Counted from the stretch's first letter, positions 1-7,820 are shown. The stretch is DNA of 16,382 bases from JBNKFQ01 sp050289385 (GCA_050289385.1 JBNKFQ010000338.1:1-16382); one strand, 5' to 3'. The notes: generated from the sequence alone by a model not told the origin. A program made the numbers and translations.

Positions 1-1411
1 TGTTAATGGTTTCCCGGTAGGCAATGCTGGGGGGATGCGTTTCCAGTTCCAACTGGTATTGTTGCTGCATTTTTTCCAGCACGACGCGCAGGTGCAAATC
101 GCCGGAACCGTAAATCACAGTTTCATTAAGCGCTGCCCGAAATTCAACATTAACGCTCGGGTCTTCTGCGGCTATTTTGTGCAGTGCAGTTGAAAGTTTT
201 TGTTCATCACCGCGTCGAGTGGCATGTACTGCCAGACCGTGCATGGGCGGAGGCAGAGGCAGGGGTTTGAGAAGCAGGTGATCTTCATCGTGAGAATCAT
301 GTAATACCGCATCGTAGTTAATTTCGTCCACCTTGGTTACCGCACAGATATCCCCAGGGCCTGCAGAATGGATCTCCATATGCTTTTTACCTTGCAGCCG
401 TAATAAATGGGAAACCTTGAACTGGCGAGAGTCTCCGATATAAAGGGCCTGGTTGACCGTAACGGTACCCTGATAAATTCGAAAGACGCCCATCACACCA
501 ACAAAAGGGTCCACGCTTACCTTGAAGACATGGGCAACCACATGTGCTTTGGGGTCGGGAGATACATCAATAGGCCGGGTCTTGCCGTCCACTGACATCA
601 GAAATTGCGGGGGATTGCCTTCGCCAGGGTTGGGCATCAGGCGTTCAAAAACCTCAAGTAACTGATCAATACCGGCCCCGGTTCTGGCCGAAACAAAACA
701 GACGGGGATCAGATGGCCTTCACGCAAGGCTTGCTCAAAAGGTTCGTGCAACTGCTCCGGGCTGAGTTCCTCCCCTTGTTCCAGGTACAGTTGCATTAGT
801 GCATCATCCATCTCAACCACTTGATCGACGATGGCGGTGTGCATTTCTTCTACCGAGGCAAAGGCGGTAGCGGCGTCGCCGTGGCTGAAAAAGCAGTCGA
901 CAACTGAATTGCCGCCCGCAGAAGGCAGGTTGAGTGGCAGGCACTCGTTGCCAAAAACATCTTGCACTTGCTGCCAAAGTGCTCCGATATCGGCGTCTGT
1001 GTCAATTTTGTTGATAACAATCATTCGGCACAAACGGCGTTCTGCAGCAATGGCCATCAGCCGTTCGGTCATGCTCTCGATACCGTTTTGGGCGTTGATC
1101 ACCACGGCGACAGAATCGGCGGCAGTCAATACGCTGATGGTGCGCCCCGCAAAGTCGGGATAACCGGGGGTGTCGAGCAGGTTGATATGGGTTTGGCGAT
1201 GGTTGATATGGCAGATGGCGGATTCCAGCGAGTGCTGACGACTGATTTCCTGAGGATCGAAGTCGCTGACGGTATTGCCGCGCTCTATCGTTCCGGGTGT
1301 GTTAATAACACCGGCATGGTGCAGCAAAGCCTCGGTAAGTGTCGTTTTCCCGGCACTGGCATGGCCCACCAGCGCTATATTGCGAATACTTTCCATTTTA
1401 TCGCTTCGCAT
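1..1411 (-). CDS. EF-G-like translational GTPase, partial (C-terminus beyond the left edge)
   Basis: The minus strand is open from 1411 to the window edge, about 470 codons, and reads as an elongation factor G family GTPase. Visible motifs are the P-loop GHASAGKT (residues 16-23), G3 DTPGYPDF (80-87), G4 NKID (134-137) and a G5-like VSARTGAG near residue 235. A domain II beta barrel follows, and the start of domain III (YGSGDLHLRVVLEKM) lies near the edge. The canonical EF-G switch I element RGITI is replaced by RQHSLESA (59-66), as in the second, EF-G-like subfamily rather than the housekeeping factor. Its function is therefore probably auxiliary: family members are annotated as EF-G-like or EF-G2, and the role is unproven here. 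ATG at 1411 is chosen because a GGGGG run lies 8 bases upstream and it leaves the usual short tail before RNIALVGH; the in-frame ATG at 1396 is the alternative. It is divergent from the sigma gene at 1550. Confidence 0.9.
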   Translation of the reverse strand, partial: MRSDKMESIRNIALVGHASAGKTTLTEALLHHAGVINTPGTIERGNTVSDFDPQEISRQHSLESAICHINHRQTHINLLDTPGYPDFAGRTISVLTAADSVAVVINAQNGIESMTERLMAIAAERRLCRMIVINKIDTDADIGALWQQVQDVFGNECLPLNLPSAGGNSVVDCFFSHGDAATAFASVEEMHTAIVDQVVEMDDALMQLYLEQGEELSPEQLHEPFEQALREGHLIPVCFVSARTGAGIDQLLEVFERLMPNPGEGNPPQFLMSVDGKTRPIDVSPDPKAHVVAHVFKVSVDPFVGVMGVFRIYQGTVTVNQALYIGDSRQFKVSHLLRLQGKKHMEIHSAGPGDICAVTKVDEINYDAVLHDSHDEDHLLLKPLPLPPPMHGLAVHATRRGDEQKLSTALHKIAAEDPSVNVEFRAALNETVIYGSGDLHLRVVLEKMQQQYQLELETHPPSIAYRETIN

Positions 1412-1503
1412 TGTCCTGACCCCCGAAGGTTGGATTGTTCAAGGTCTTTTTATTAAGAATAGCCATATCCTGAGACAGCGCCACCCCGGGTAGGCGGTCG
1501 GGT

Positions 1504-1538
1504 AAAACTGGGGTAAATCGGGCGCCGTCTCGTCTAAA
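1504..1538 (+). promoter_or_regulatory. Putative ECF-sigma promoter, class 1, upstream of the first sigma gene
   Basis: AAAACTG (1504-1510), 18 bases, then CTCGTCTAAA (1529-1538). The same two blocks with exactly 18 bases between them recur at 3288-3322 before the first TonB receptor. GGT directly after the first block is also conserved in register. CGTC is the typical -10 core of ECF promoters. The -35 is likely CTGGGGT (1508-1514), 16 bases from CGTC. I infer that the adjacent sigma factor recognises it and so autoregulates. Confidence 0.6.
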
Positions 1539-1549
1539 CTTGAGGGTGG

Positions 1550-2197
1550 ATGAAAAACACCCCCAAAAGTGTTGGCAAAGACAAAACCGGACGTCCGACT
1601 GCGGAGGATGAAAAAGCGCCTATGCCTGCGAAGGAAGGATGTGCTGCGGTAATTACCGGGGGCAACGTTGCCGGTAACAGTATTCAGCAGGGCAGTGAGC
1701 ATTTTATTCAGGGCTTGATCAACCGGTATCACAGCCAGTTGATGCAAGTGATTGAGCGCAATTTGCCGCCCGGCGAAGATGCAGAGGATATTGCCCAGGA
1801 AGTGTATGTCCGCCTTTCCAGCAGGGTAGATCAGGCGACTATTGCCAACGAAAGGGCATTTCTGTTTGCCACCGCCCGCAACCTGATCATCGACATTGTA
1901 CGAAATCGTCAGGTACAGCGGCGCGATCAGCATGTGCCTCTGGAGGAGGAGCGTTGCATCAGCGATTACCCCGACACCGAACGCCTCGCAGCCAGCGCAC
2001 AGGCCCTGCAAAGATTTGAACAGGTAATTGGCGAATTGCCTCGCAAATGCCGCAAGGTTTACGTTCTGCACAGGGTGAGCGGGATGACTTACAGCCAAAT
2101 TGCCCGACATTGTCGCATAACCGTCAGTGCGGTAGAAAAACACATGGCGCGAGCCGTTGCCCACGTCTATTCACGTATGGAGGCCTTCAATGACTGA
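1550..2197 (+). CDS. ECF (FecI-like) RNA polymerase sigma factor, first cassette
   Basis: A 215-residue ECF sigma factor that should direct RNA polymerase to the first-cassette promoters. Region 2 spans about residues 50-120, with the acidic DAEDIAQEVYVRL segment and FLFATARNLIIDIVR. Region 4 spans about 150-205, with LPRKCRKVYVLHRVSGMTYS and an HTH ending ITVSAVEKHMARAV. The first 48 residues are a polar, low-complexity extension not needed for the fold. Two starts are possible. ATG at 1550 has GAGGGTGG close upstream. ATG at 1622 would remove 24 residues and has GGAGG at 1603-1607. If the promoter at 1504-1538 is real, transcription would begin only a few bases before 1550, which favours 1622. 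The stop overlaps the FecR start by 8 bases, so the two are translationally coupled. It belongs to the FecI-type group because of its FecR and TonB-receptor neighbours. Confidence 0.93.
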   Translation: MKNTPKSVGKDKTGRPTAEDEKAPMPAKEGCAAVITGGNVAGNSIQQGSEHFIQGLINRYHSQLMQVIERNLPPGEDAEDIAQEVYVRLSSRVDQATIANERAFLFATARNLIIDIVRNRQVQRRDQHVPLEEERCISDYPDTERLAASAQALQRFEQVIGELPRKCRKVYVLHRVSGMTYSQIARHCRITVSAVEKHMARAVAHVYSRMEAFND

Positions 2198-3245
2198 GTA
2201 CAACAGGCGAAAGAACGCCGCCTCCCCGGCAATAACTCTGTCGCATTTCAGGGGCGACGCAAGTGACCAGGCCGCCAGGTGGTATGCCGCCATGCGTTCC
2301 GATGTGATCTCCAGTCGGCGTCGTAACGAGTTTGAAGCCTGGCTCGCTGCCAACGGTGAGCATCGCACTGCTTATGAACGTATCGATCGGCAATGGCAGG
2401 CTACAGACAACCTGTTGGAGGCAGAATCTCTGCAGACAATGGGTGAGGCGTTTCTGCAGGAAGGTAACGGGAGCGCACCTCGTATTCTGAGGCGTTATTC
2501 AATGGCGGCTGCCGCATTGTTGCTGGTGGCGGTTGGGGTTTTTTATTTCGGCGATGTGGTTCCGAAAGGCGAGCTGTATAGCACTGTGATTGGCGAACAA
2601 AAAATCGTCAGTCTCGAGGACGGGTCCACCGTCAAGCTCAATACCAATACTGAGTTGAACGTTGAATTTACGGCAACGACCAGACGAGTGGCATTGCTGC
2701 GGGGTCAAGCCTGGTTTGCAGTGGCTAAAAACTCTGCTCGTCCGTTTGTGGTTGATTATGGCCGGGGAAGAGTGACTGTATTGGGTACCGAATTCGATGT
2801 TTACCGAACACCTGGCAGCGCGACAATAACTCTACTGGACGGTAGTGTAAGGGTAGACAAAAAGGCCAACGGAGAAAAAAACGGGGCAGTTACGCTAGTG
2901 GCTTACAGGGACGCCACCAGTGGTCAGCAGGTGCGTCATACGGATCAGGGGCTATCGAAGATTTTTGTAGCGCCGCGTGACGAAATTACCGGTTGGCAAG
3001 AAAATAAAATGATTTTTAATAATTGGCCACTCGAAAAAGCGCTGGAGGAAGTGAACCGTTATTCCGAAACCCAGGTCTTTATTGGTGATGATTCGTTAAA
3101 AAAATTGCGTTTAAGTGGCATGTTTCATACGCGCCAGCCGAGTGTCGTCATACGAGCGGTAAAAAGCTATTTTCCGATCAAGGTTGTCGAGGATCGTCGC
3201 GGCAATATGATTTTGCTACCCGACAGAAGCGGGAGTGGGGAGTAG
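2190..3245 (+). CDS. FecR-family anti-sigma factor / sigma regulator, first cassette
   Basis: A 351-residue inner-membrane FecR-type regulator that should relay the state of the TonB receptor to the sigma factor encoded just upstream. The N-terminal cytoplasmic domain (about 25-75) has the family signature A-x-W-Y ... FEAWLAANGEHRTAYERI. One membrane segment lies at about 104-121 (MAAAALLLVAVGVFYF). The periplasmic FecR domain (about 128-223) contains ELYSTVIGEQKIVSLEDGS, RGQAWFAVAKNSARPF and VLGTEFDVY. A C-terminal STN-like segment (about 300-345, LSGMFHTRQPSVVIRAV) is the expected contact with the receptor's STN domain. ATG at 2190 is preferred over an upstream in-frame ATG at 2157 because GGAGG at 2179-2183 is well spaced and the gene then overlaps the sigma gene by 8 bases. 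Confidence 0.93.
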   Translation: MTEYNRRKNAASPAITLSHFRGDASDQAARWYAAMRSDVISSRRRNEFEAWLAANGEHRTAYERIDRQWQATDNLLEAESLQTMGEAFLQEGNGSAPRILRRYSMAAAALLLVAVGVFYFGDVVPKGELYSTVIGEQKIVSLEDGSTVKLNTNTELNVEFTATTRRVALLRGQAWFAVAKNSARPFVVDYGRGRVTVLGTEFDVYRTPGSATITLLDGSVRVDKKANGEKNGAVTLVAYRDATSGQQVRHTDQGLSKIFVAPRDEITGWQENKMIFNNWPLEKALEEVNRYSETQVFIGDDSLKKLRLSGMFHTRQPSVVIRAVKSYFPIKVVEDRRGNMILLPDRSGSGE

Positions 3246-3287
3246 GATGTTGAGCCTGGGGAACAGGGTATTGAGGGAAATAGTAAA

Positions 3288-3322
3288 AAAACTGTGGTGT
3301 TTTGGTTGTGCTCTCGTCTAAA
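3288..3322 (+). promoter_or_regulatory. Putative ECF-sigma promoter, class 1, upstream of the first TonB receptor
   Basis: AAAACTG (3288-3294), 18 bases, CTCGTCTAAA (3313-3322). This is identical in both blocks and in spacing to the site at 1504-1538, while the intervening bases mostly differ, as expected for conserved -35 and -10 elements. It leaves a leader of about 50 bases before the receptor start at 3380. It lies in the 134-base FecR-receptor gap, so the receptor can be transcribed separately from sigma-fecR. Confidence 0.62.
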
Positions 3323-3379
3323 AATATGCGCCACCAACAAAATGGTTGGCGATATGTTAATCAACCAGAGGGGAAGGTA

Positions 3380-5866
3380 ATGAAGAAAGTGAAAGAGCCG
3401 TTTCTTTCAAGAAAAAAACATGGGCAATGGTTGCTTGGTGCTTCTGTTGCGGCAGCGTTGGGTTGTGGTTTTATTACTACAGCACAGGCCGAAGAGGCGC
3501 GCCGTTTCAGTATTCCTGTTCAGGATCTTCAGTCTGCGTTGCAGAGTTTTTCCAAAGCGACTCATATCAATGTGTTGTTTTCTCCCGATCTTGTAAAAGG
3601 AAAAAACTCTGTCGCTCTAAATGGCAAGTTTTCCGAGTTGGAAGCGTTGAATATTTTGTTGGCTGGCACGGGGCTTGCTTACGAGCCTTCTGACGAAAAC
3701 ACGCTGCTGATAAAAAACCGGGCGGAATCGGCAAATTATGACAATTCTGAAAACTCAAATCGAAAGGTCGAAGATTCGGACAGAACTCACAATATTGAAG
3801 AAATGATAGTGACGGCAACGCGTCGGGCCCAGAATTTGCAGGATGTGCCAATGTCACTTTCAGTTGTCAAACCGGATGAATTCCGGTCTGAGGGTCTGGC
3901 TACGCTCCAGGATGTTATATCCTATACTCCCGGTTTTAATTTTAGAGCGGATGACAGAGTACGTGGCAAGGGGGCGATTTCTGCCCGCGGTGTCAGCCAG
4001 TTAGGCGGCGCGCCGGTAGTGGGCGTTTATCTGGATGATATTGCAATGTCCAGTGGCAGTAGCTGGTCTGCGGGGAGCTGGCTGTTCTTCGATGGTCTGT
4101 TGGCAGATGTTGAACGAGTGGAATTTTTGAAAGGGCCGCAAGGAACACTCTTTGGTGCAACGTCGGTTGGTGGAGCGGTCAGATATATTACTCGTGAACC
4201 TGCTTTGAATGAAGCGAGAGGACATGTTTCTACGGATTTTTCGTATACTCAGGACGGTGGGCTGAATCAGCTTTATGTTGCCCGGGGGAGCTTCCCTCTT
4301 ATAGAGGACCGTTTAGGTGTAACTGTTTCCGGTGTTTTTGAGGACACCACAGGGTATGTGGACCGAGTGGATGCAACAACTGGTGAAACAATCGCTGCCA
4401 ATGTTGGCGGTGCCGAATTTTCGGCCTATTCTGTGGATTTATTTTACAAAATATCGGACAAGTTTCAATTCAGAGGTGCGGTTCTAAAGCAAACGTCCGA
4501 GACTAGTGGTAGTTCATATGTAAACTACAATCAGGATTCAACTGGTTTTATCTATGGTGCTCGTAAAAGCGATGTCCCGGACTCCGGTTACAAGATTCCG
4601 TATACAGTTTACTCTGGCAACCTGAAGTATGATTTTGGGTGGGGAGAGTTGACATCCGTTACCGGGTTTTCAGATTACTCCGGTGAGCAGAGCCAGGATT
4701 TGGTAAATTACCTTGCTATATATGACTTTTTGGCAGGTAATCCTGAGGGAACTACTGTGTCATTGCCCTTTTTGAGAACGGACATAAGTGACAGATTTAC
4801 TCAGGAGTTGAGATTGACATCCAGTGATAGTGAAGTTTTTGAATGGCTGGTTGGCTTCTATTACGCGGATGAAAGTGCGCAGTCAGTTCAATATTTGACC
4901 GCTGTTCCAGAGGGACCATTGGGGTTTGATTTTATAGCACGGGATGACAATAATGAATATGCTGCGTTTGCCAATGTTACCTGGTACTTGACTCCCCGGT
5001 TTGACATTTCTGTGGGAAGCCGGCTTTCTCGCTTTGAAGGTGAATTTCTTAATACACAAGCTGGCTTGTTTGCTGGAGGCGCGGAACCAGCCATGTTCAC
5101 AGTGGCGCAAACAGTAGACACTTGGTTGTTTAGCACCCGGTATCGTCCAACCGAAAACCTGTCTTTATACGCGCGGGTAGGAAGTGGTTATCGACCAGTT
5201 ACCTATAATACGCTGCCTGCCGCGTTTTCTGACCTCCCCATACAGGTAAGTGCTGATACGCTATGGAGCTATGAGGCAGGCGTTAAGGGTGTGCTGGAAG
5301 ATGGCCTGTTTTCCTACGACGTGAGTCTTTGGTACCTGGACTGGAAGGACTTTCAAACCGGTGTTTCCGTAAATGGATATGGTGGTATTGCGAATGCACT
5401 GGGTGGTATTGATGCCAAAGGTGTCGAAGGGAATTTTAATTACCGACCTACGGAAAATTTAACTGTAAGTGCAAGTTTGACTTATTCTGAAAGTGCTCTA
5501 AAAGAAGATGATCCTCTACTTGGTGAATTGGCGGGCACACCTGTACCTGATGTACCTGAATGGACTTCGGCTTTAAGAACACGTTATGAATTTGCAGTGT
5601 CTTCTGGTGTAAACGGACACGTAGGCGGCGGTATACGGTATATGGGGAGCACACCGAGAGAGTTTCGCTATCCAGCATCGATTCCAGTTGACGGGTACGT
5701 GTTGGTGGATCTGAGTGCGGGATTTGTATGGGATTCATTTGGTTTGACCTTGCATGCCAGCAATCTGCTTGATGACAAGTCCCTGACCAGATACACGGCA
5801 TTTTCCCAGCGTGCTCTGGTGGTGCCACCGCGGACTGTGGGTGTGCAATTTTCTTATGATTTCTAG
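3380..5866 (+). CDS. STN-domain TonB-dependent outer-membrane receptor (transducer), first cassette
   Basis: An 828-residue outer-membrane receptor for energised uptake, with a signalling domain. A signal peptide ends at about AQA-37. The STN domain spans about 41-113 (FSIPVQDLQSALQSFSKATH ... LLAGTGLAYE ... NTLLIK), followed by an acidic, Asn/Ser-rich linker. The TonB box EEMIVTA lies at 140-146. The plug contains DVISYTPGFNFR, RGVSQLGGAPVVGVYLDD and VERVEFLKGPQGTLFGATS. A long beta-barrel ends in the terminal Phe (SYDF). ATG at 3380 is used because GAGGGGAAGG lies just upstream and a proper signal peptide begins there; the frame is open further upstream only from a TTG at 3302. The STN domain together with the adjacent sigma/FecR genes marks it as a FecA-type transducer. 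The substrate is unknown: the TonB-box and plug style is widespread in receptors of marine bacteria and sphingomonads not limited to siderophores. Confidence 0.94.
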   Translation: MKKVKEPFLSRKKHGQWLLGASVAAALGCGFITTAQAEEARRFSIPVQDLQSALQSFSKATHINVLFSPDLVKGKNSVALNGKFSELEALNILLAGTGLAYEPSDENTLLIKNRAESANYDNSENSNRKVEDSDRTHNIEEMIVTATRRAQNLQDVPMSLSVVKPDEFRSEGLATLQDVISYTPGFNFRADDRVRGKGAISARGVSQLGGAPVVGVYLDDIAMSSGSSWSAGSWLFFDGLLADVERVEFLKGPQGTLFGATSVGGAVRYITREPALNEARGHVSTDFSYTQDGGLNQLYVARGSFPLIEDRLGVTVSGVFEDTTGYVDRVDATTGETIAANVGGAEFSAYSVDLFYKISDKFQFRGAVLKQTSETSGSSYVNYNQDSTGFIYGARKSDVPDSGYKIPYTVYSGNLKYDFGWGELTSVTGFSDYSGEQSQDLVNYLAIYDFLAGNPEGTTVSLPFLRTDISDRFTQELRLTSSDSEVFEWLVGFYYADESAQSVQYLTAVPEGPLGFDFIARDDNNEYAAFANVTWYLTPRFDISVGSRLSRFEGEFLNTQAGLFAGGAEPAMFTVAQTVDTWLFSTRYRPTENLSLYARVGSGYRPVTYNTLPAAFSDLPIQVSADTLWSYEAGVKGVLEDGLFSYDVSLWYLDWKDFQTGVSVNGYGGIANALGGIDAKGVEGNFNYRPTENLTVSASLTYSESALKEDDPLLGELAGTPVPDVPEWTSALRTRYEFAVSSGVNGHVGGGIRYMGSTPREFRYPASIPVDGYVLVDLSAGFVWDSFGLTLHASNLLDDKSLTRYTAFSQRALVVPPRTVGVQFSYDF

Positions 5867-5880
5867 CCAGTAGGCTACTA

Positions 5881-5905
5881 CAGGGGGCAGGTATTCTGCC
5901 TCCTG
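5881..5905 (+). terminator. Stem-loop after the first TonB receptor, possible terminator
   Basis: CAGGGGGCAG (5881-5890), loop GTATT, CTGCCTCCTG (5896-5905): a 10-bp stem with one G-T pair, 15 bases after the receptor stop. A smaller hairpin, TAGCC-AGTA-GGCTA (5864-5877), precedes it. No U-tract follows, so it may be a Rho-dependent end or 3' stabilising structure instead of a standard terminator. Confidence 0.4.
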
Positions 5906-5993
5906 CGCTCCTCCCAAAAGCAAAGAACACCCGTATTCATCCTGAATCTTTGTTGAATTTGACCCGAACACTTCTGTTTTTTAATTTCTGTCT

Positions 5994-6021
5994 GGTGTCC
6001 TTTTCTTGCTCCCGTTCGTCA
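5994..6021 (+). promoter_or_regulatory. Putative ECF-sigma promoter, class 2, upstream of the second sigma gene
   Basis: GGTGTCCTTTT (5994-6004), 9 bases, GTTCGTCA (6014-6021). The same blocks with the same 9-base gap recur at 7710-7737 before the second TonB receptor. GTCC is 16 bases from the CGTC core, a normal ECF spacing. The motif differs from the class 1 motif of the first cassette. Confidence 0.62.
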
Positions 6022-6057
6022 CCTATATAGGTCATAGTGTGAATAAGGTGCCCGGAT

Positions 6058-6585
6058 TTGGCAGAAGCAGTGGAAAAACGACGGCAGGACTTTGCGCAAC
6101 AAGTAGCGAAGCATTATAGCCAGGAGTTATATAACTTCTTGCGCTGGAAGCTGCGTGATCCGGCGGAAGCGCGCGAAGTTGTGCAGGCAACCTTTGTCCG
6201 TTTGCTGGAATCGGATCGAGTACCGGTAGGTGAACTGGAAAATACTCGTGCCTGGGTATTTCGTGTAGCTTTGAATATTGCCGTCGATCGCCAGCGCCGC
6301 TGCGTACTATCTGCAAGTACCTTCGCCGAACTGGAGACTCTGGAACTTCCTCTCACCGACGCTACGGCCTCGCCTGAAGCCAGAGCAATTGACCGGCAGC
6401 GAATGGATCGTTTTGTGCAAACTTTGCGTTCCCTGCCGGAGCGTCCACGGCGTGCATTTATGATGCAGCGCTTTGATGGTGCCTCTCACGATGACATAGC
6501 GAAAACCTTCAACGTATCCAACAGCATGGTAAAAAAATATCTGCGGCGTGCGCTTTCTGAACTGCACAAGTGCATGGACTGGTAA
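6058..6585 (+). CDS. ECF (FecI-like) RNA polymerase sigma factor, second cassette
   Basis: A 175-residue ECF sigma factor of typical FecI length. Region 2 (about 13-82) has YNFLRWKLRDPAEAREVVQ and RAWVFRVALNIAVDRQR. Region 4 (about 115-170) has LRSLPERPRRAFMMQRFDG, then an HTH (HDDIAKTFNVSNSMVKKYLRR). No ATG is available. TTG at 6058 is used because AAGG lies 9 bases upstream and it gives a normal family N-terminus; GTG at 6070 is the only close alternative, and an in-frame stop lies at 6040. It is followed by fecR after 24 bases. The divergence from the first sigma factor, especially at the recognition-helix end (SNSMVKKYLRRAL versus TVSAVEKHMARAV), fits the different promoter motif upstream. 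Confidence 0.92.
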   Translation: MAEAVEKRRQDFAQQVAKHYSQELYNFLRWKLRDPAEAREVVQATFVRLLESDRVPVGELENTRAWVFRVALNIAVDRQRRCVLSASTFAELETLELPLTDATASPEARAIDRQRMDRFVQTLRSLPERPRRAFMMQRFDGASHDDIAKTFNVSNSMVKKYLRRALSELHKCMDW

Positions 6586-6609
6586 GCCACGGGGTACAGG
6601 AGCAGTAAA

Positions 6610-7626
6610 ATGACGAAACGAATAGAATATCGACAAGCGGAATTTATCGCCGAAACCGCGACCAGCTGGTTTCATCGCCTGCATTTTGATGGTTTGACAC
6701 AAGATCAGGAGCGGGAGTTTGAGACATGGGTCAATCAATCGGAACAACACGCTAACGCTTATAACGACATTTGCGCCTTGTGGCTTGAGGTTGGTGCTTA
6801 TGAAGACGTCGCGCGCCGGCAATTCGCAAAAGTTTTGCCGGCAGAAGTGAAATGTGGGGAAACACTTGATAATGGCCGTAAGGGCTGGTGGAAGTTGGGG
6901 CGGACGTGGACCGGGCTGGCGGCGGCGCTTGCCCTGCTCGTCATCTTGCCAATTGTGATTGCACCGAAGCCCGATGCGGTGGGTGAACTTTATGATACCT
7001 CCCGCTCACAAACCGGTGCGATAACTCTGGAAGATGGCAGTGTGATGCACCTCAACGCCCGCAGTCAGGCAGTTGCCACCTACGGTAAGGACGAGCGTCA
7101 TATTCTGCTTGGGCGTGGTGAGGCGCTGTTTGATGTCGTGAGTGACAAGGCGCGGCCATTTATTGTGAAGGCGGGCCCGGGCCAGGTACAAGTGCTCGGC
7201 ACTCGCTTTGATGTCAATCGTTTGGGCGTTCAGACCACAGTAACAGTACTGGAAGGCAGGGTGAGAATTTCGTCGCTGGAGTCGGAGGGTGGCTGGTCGG
7301 TATATGCCTCGGCGGGTGAGCAAGTGGTTTATGACAAGGCGGGATTTCAAAAATCGGTAATTACCGGGGCCCTGGACAGGTTTATCGCCTGGCGTGACGG
7401 TAAATTTGTGTTTGAACGCAAACCTCTGGGAGAGGTAATTGTCGAATTCAATCGCTTTGGGAAAATACCCATGGTTATTATGGATAAGGAGCTTGAGGGC
7501 TTGCTGGTTGATGGTACATTCGATACCGATGACACCGAGGGTATGCTGCGCGCACTGGAGTGGATTGGTCGTGTTGAAGTGAAAAAAAGCGCAATACCGG
7601 ATTATCGACTGTATCGGAAGCGGTAA
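6610..7626 (+). CDS. FecR-family anti-sigma factor / sigma regulator, second cassette
   Basis: A 338-residue FecR-type membrane regulator, predicted partner of the sigma factor directly upstream. The N-terminal cytoplasmic domain (about 12-60) shows ETATSWFHRL ... REFETWVNQSEQHANAYND. One membrane segment lies at about 102-118 (GLAAALALLVILPIVIA). The periplasmic FecR domain (about 125-225) contains GELYDTSRSQTGAITLEDGS, LGRGEALFDVVSDKARPF and VLGTRFDVN. The C-terminal segment (LLVDGTFDTDDTEGMLRALE, about 292-311) is the STN-like part that meets the receptor. AGGAG lies 7 bases before the ATG. It aligns in order with the first-cassette FecR but shares only family motifs, so the cassettes are not a recent duplication. 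A GTTGGAA tandem repeat starts just after the stop. Confidence 0.93.
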   Translation: MTKRIEYRQAEFIAETATSWFHRLHFDGLTQDQEREFETWVNQSEQHANAYNDICALWLEVGAYEDVARRQFAKVLPAEVKCGETLDNGRKGWWKLGRTWTGLAAALALLVILPIVIAPKPDAVGELYDTSRSQTGAITLEDGSVMHLNARSQAVATYGKDERHILLGRGEALFDVVSDKARPFIVKAGPGQVQVLGTRFDVNRLGVQTTVTVLEGRVRISSLESEGGWSVYASAGEQVVYDKAGFQKSVITGALDRFIAWRDGKFVFERKPLGEVIVEFNRFGKIPMVIMDKELEGLLVDGTFDTDDTEGMLRALEWIGRVEVKKSAIPDYRLYRKR

Positions 7627-7630
7627 ACTT

Positions 7631-7687
7631 TTGGAGTTGGAAGTTGGAAGTTGGAAGTTGGAAGTTGGAAGTTGGAAGTTGGAAGTT
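7631..7687. repeat. GTTGGAA heptanucleotide tandem repeat, seven perfect copies
   Basis: Seven exact GTTGGAA units occupy 7636-7684, with a partial unit TTGGA before (7631-7635) and GTT after. The array sits in the 194-base gap between the second fecR and the second TonB receptor, 25 bases before the class 2 promoter motif. It is outside any reading frame, so a change in copy number would alter spacing upstream of the promoter, not a protein. Confidence 0.95.
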
Positions 7688-7709
7688 TATAGCTAAAAAT
7701 TTATCTGGT

Positions 7710-7737
7710 GGTGTCCTTTTGTGTTACCGGTTCGTCA
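7710..7737 (+). promoter_or_regulatory. Putative ECF-sigma promoter, class 2, upstream of the second TonB receptor
   Basis: GGTGTCCTTTT (7710-7720), 9 bases, GTTCGTCA (7730-7737), matching 5994-6021 at all 19 block positions and in spacing while the 9-base spacer is mostly different. The leader to the ATG at 7821 is about 75 bases. I infer recognition by the second-cassette sigma factor. Confidence 0.63.
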
Positions 7738-7820
7738 GTTCAAAGTGCAGCATGAGGAAAAAGGGGAGCTGCAATCATTTTTAAATCAAGACCGGCAAAC
7801 ACAATCAGACAGAGGTCAAA

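Noticed and set aside
831..1456. Plus-strand open frames over the EF-G-like gene
   Set aside because: They lie opposite a long minus-strand frame with clear GTPase motifs. The real gene reaches the window edge without a stop, which leaves its antisense frames conspicuous.
1412..1549. Fur box near the first cassette
   Set aside because: No 19-bp GATAATGATAATCATTATC-like sequence with acceptable similarity was seen here or before the other cassette genes, so iron control is not claimed.
1439..2164. 241-codon minus-strand frame over the first sigma gene
   Set aside because: The plus strand encodes a convincing ECF sigma factor there. The antisense frame has no recognisable domain or ribosome site.
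5448..5930. 160-codon minus-strand frame over the end of the first TonB receptor
   Set aside because: It is antisense to the conserved receptor barrel C-terminus and has no family features.
7636..7684. CRISPR array or plasmid iterons at the GTTGGAA repeat
   Set aside because: Units are 7 bp with no spacers, and no cas or rep gene is nearby.
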